NCBI GenBank assembly: GCA_900556785.1
Contig: USQK01000074.1
Span: 1 to 5,977, forward strand
Direction: 5' to 3'
DNA: 5,977 nt
Source of the DNA: an uncultured Veillonella sp.
GTDB lineage: Bacteria; Bacillota; Negativicutes; Veillonellales; Veillonellaceae
Shown piece after piece: positions 5,045 to 5,977 of the stretch. Under the pieces are notes generated by a model, which had not been told where the DNA came from, did not search any database, and was given only the letters and a program-made list of their open reading frames with translations. Made by a program: the position numbers and the translations under genes. Every line of letters starts with the position of its first letter. Position 1 is the stretch's first letter.

Positions 5045-5884
5045 CTATCTTATTACTCTACCTGCCGGATTTGCACCGACAATAAACCCGTTACTTCCAG
5101 TAGTAACCGTGATACGGCTTTTCTGCCCGTTTACCATTACTTCATAAATAGGCCTTCCCATATCTTTTCCTTGATGACCAACAATTTTTCCTTTTGTTAC
5201 TTTATCCATTACGACAGAGGGTACTTGTTCCCTAGATACCCCTATACGAGCAAAATCATCCTCAGGTCTTTGAAGAATATGCTCTAACCCTACCTTAGCA
5301 TTTCCCTTCTCTAGAAAGAATACTTTTCCTGAGGCATCTCTTCCTGTAGCAATTAAATCATCAAGACTAAATTTTACTCCTTTAGCGTTTAATTCGTTGA
5401 CGTCTTTAGAATCAACTTTACATTTACTACATTTAGATTTAGAAAAAACTTTAGATATTAGTTTATGAATGGCATTGAAAAGCCCAGCTCTTAAACCTAA
5501 GGTATCAGTCCAAATGTTTATATTAGGCGCAAACCAATACAAATTCTCCCCGCCCCACAACCCAATCGGATCATGATTCACAAACCGCCCGTCCTCAGAA
5601 TCGTAATAACGCATCAGGTTATTATGCAGCCCCGTCTCTTCATCGAAGTATTGGTTTTGTAGTCTGAACGGCTGATGTGTGTTCTTGTAAACCCGCTCAT
5701 CCTTTTCCAGACGAGCACAGGCAGTGTATTCACCGTGCCATGAGATTGCCATTTCAAACGAATCCAGCTTCCTCTTCGAGGCGGTCTGAAAAGCAGAAAC
5801 CGTGTGCGTGCGTGCGTAACGCACACACTTTACGTCGGGATTGGACGTTTCATGCGGGCACGGCTGCTCAAACATCCTAAGCAT
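5045..5884 (-). CDS. Orphan Rhs-core fragment with C-terminal toxin domain
   Basis: The frame codes for 279 aa, far shorter than a full Rhs protein (usually over 1,000 aa). Residues about 47-131 are the end of an Rhs core: ISWHGEYTA, ERVYKNTHQPFRLQNQYFDE, TGLH, RYYDSEDGRFVNHDPIGLWGG, NLYWFAPN, then WTDTLGL. The last normally reads W-x-DP-x-GL, the self-cleavage junction; here Pro is Thr128. Residues 132-165 form a linker with C152-x2-C155, and about 166-279 are the toxin: LEHIL (His202), KGKIVGHQGKDMGRPIYEVM, and TTGSNGFIVGANP near the end. This layout resembles BECR-fold RNase toxins (inference). Starts are uncertain: ATG 5884 overlaps the upstream gene by 8 nt, ATG 5875 follows its stop, and ATG 5752 sits where Rhs similarity begins; none has a good RBS. 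Residues 1-44 do not look like Rhs. It lacks secretion signals, so it is likely a silent or displaced tip cassette. Confidence 0.8.
   Translation of the reverse strand: MLRMFEQPCPHETSNPDVKCVRYARTHTVSAFQTASKRKLDSFEMAISWHGEYTACARLEKDERVYKNTHQPFRLQNQYFDEETGLHNNLMRYYDSEDGRFVNHDPIGLWGGENLYWFAPNINIWTDTLGLRAGLFNAIHKLISKVFSKSKCSKCKVDSKDVNELNAKGVKFSLDDLIATGRDASGKVFFLEKGNAKVGLEHILQRPEDDFARIGVSREQVPSVVMDKVTKGKIVGHQGKDMGRPIYEVMVNGQKSRITVTTGSNGFIVGANPAGRVIR
5779..5790 (+). repeat. DNA-uptake-sequence-like 12-mer
   Basis: AGGCGGTCTGAA differs at one base from AGGCCGTCTGAA, the AG-type DNA uptake sequence of Neisseria. It lies in the GC-rich segment, outside the recognisable Rhs codons. A single near match may be chance, but its place in DNA of foreign composition makes it notable. 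Confidence 0.4.
5802..5826. repeat. GC-rich inverted repeat
   Basis: GTGTGCGT (5802-5809) and ACGCACAC (5819-5826) are perfect 8-bp arms around a 9-nt loop made of further GCGT repeats. No T-run follows on either strand, so it is not a clear terminator. It lies in the non-Rhs 5' portion of the toxin reading frame. Confidence 0.5.
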
Positions 5885-5975
5885 TATAATTTAGATAATC
5901 TTTAATAAAATATTCAAAGTTATCCCAATGTTTGCTAAATTGTTTATTTTCTATAAACTTTTGAATAGTGGGAGC
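5877..5975 (-). CDS. 3' end of an unidentified upstream gene (partial at window edge)
   Basis: One minus-strand frame is open from the window edge to TAG at 5877-5879, giving the last 32 residues: APTIQKFIENKQFSKHWDNF then EYFIKDYLNYNA. The composition is AT-rich with coding-like, Lys/Asn/Phe-rich, aromatic acidic character, quite unlike the GC-rich DNA beyond its stop, and resembles the C-terminal helices of small immunity-type proteins. Its stop overlaps the first ATG of the Rhs fragment by 8 nt, and a second ATG (5875) begins one base after the stop, so reinitiation is possible. I infer that it is the immunity gene of the preceding toxin module. The other two minus-strand frames contain stops in this stretch. 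Confidence 0.5.
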   Translation of the reverse strand, partial: APTIQKFIENKQFSKHWDNFEYFIKDYLNYNA

Positions 5976-5977
5976 CT

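Larger units (their letters stand above)
5521..5880. other. GC-rich segment of foreign composition
   Basis: Counting by hand, 179 of 360 bases are G or C (about 50%). The next 60 bases outward (5881-5940) have only 12 and the 60 inward (5461-5520) have 22; the immunity region is about 28% (17/60 at 4861-4920). The outer edge is abrupt near 5876-5881 and coincides with the stop of the upstream gene. The segment holds the Rhs-core codons plus the unusual 5' extension, and marks a recombination junction. Confidence 0.75.

Noticed and set aside
5641..5680. A second uptake-sequence-like match (AGTCTGAACG)
   Set aside because: It is the reverse complement of the conserved FRLQN codons of the Rhs core and matches the 12-mer poorly.
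5614..5880. Alternative open frames on both strands over the Rhs 5' end
   Set aside because: They arise from high GC in this segment; only the frame with QPFRLQNQYFDE and DPIGLWGG has recognisable family motifs.

Overview
The window looks like an AT-rich chromosome segment from an anaerobic Firmicute of the Negativicutes type, most likely an oral Veillonella. This is an inference from overall protein character, strong AGGAGG-type ribosome binding sites, low GC content, and long A/T-flanked hairpin terminators between convergent genes. No rRNA or other phylogenetic marker is present, so the genus is not proven.

Left part (1-3430). The window opens inside the C-terminal end of an IS1249-like (IS256 superfamily) transposase on the + strand. 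A 22-bp sequence repeated twice follows it. Then come a minus-strand SGNH/GDSL hydrolase, a divergently transcribed plus-strand secreted protein with a proline-rich tail, and a minus-strand 12-helix MFS transporter. The secreted protein and the transporter converge on a large nested palindrome (1958-2056). It reads as an ordinary terminator with a 46-bp IS-end-like palindrome lodged in its loop.

Right part (3434-5977, all minus strand). This is an accessory polymorphic-toxin island. In transcription order it holds: the last 32 codons of an unknown upstream gene; an orphan Rhs tip (short Rhs-core remnant plus a C-terminal toxin domain); a 105-aa putative immunity protein 9 nt downstream; a 107-aa Sel1-like protein overlapping it by ATGA; a start-less 35-codon basic tail that looks like the relic of another toxin; a 194-aa DUF1963/YwqG-like putative immunity protein; a 37-aa small ORF with its own ribosome binding site; a degenerate stretch; and a strong minus-strand terminator. 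The arrangement fits a displaced Rhs toxin/immunity array, where old toxin tips decay and immunity genes accumulate.

The most striking feature is compositional. The Rhs-core part (5521-5880) is 179/360 G+C (about 50%), whereas the adjacent 60 bases (5881-5940) are 12/60. Inside the GC-rich piece is AGGCGGTCTGAA, one mismatch from the Neisseria AG-type DNA uptake sequence. This raises the possibility that the tip came from a Neisseria-like oral neighbour. The 5' end of the Rhs reading frame (about the first 44 codons) does not look like Rhs protein and may be captured non-coding DNA. The toxin activity is not assigned with certainty; a BECR-fold-like RNase is the best guess.
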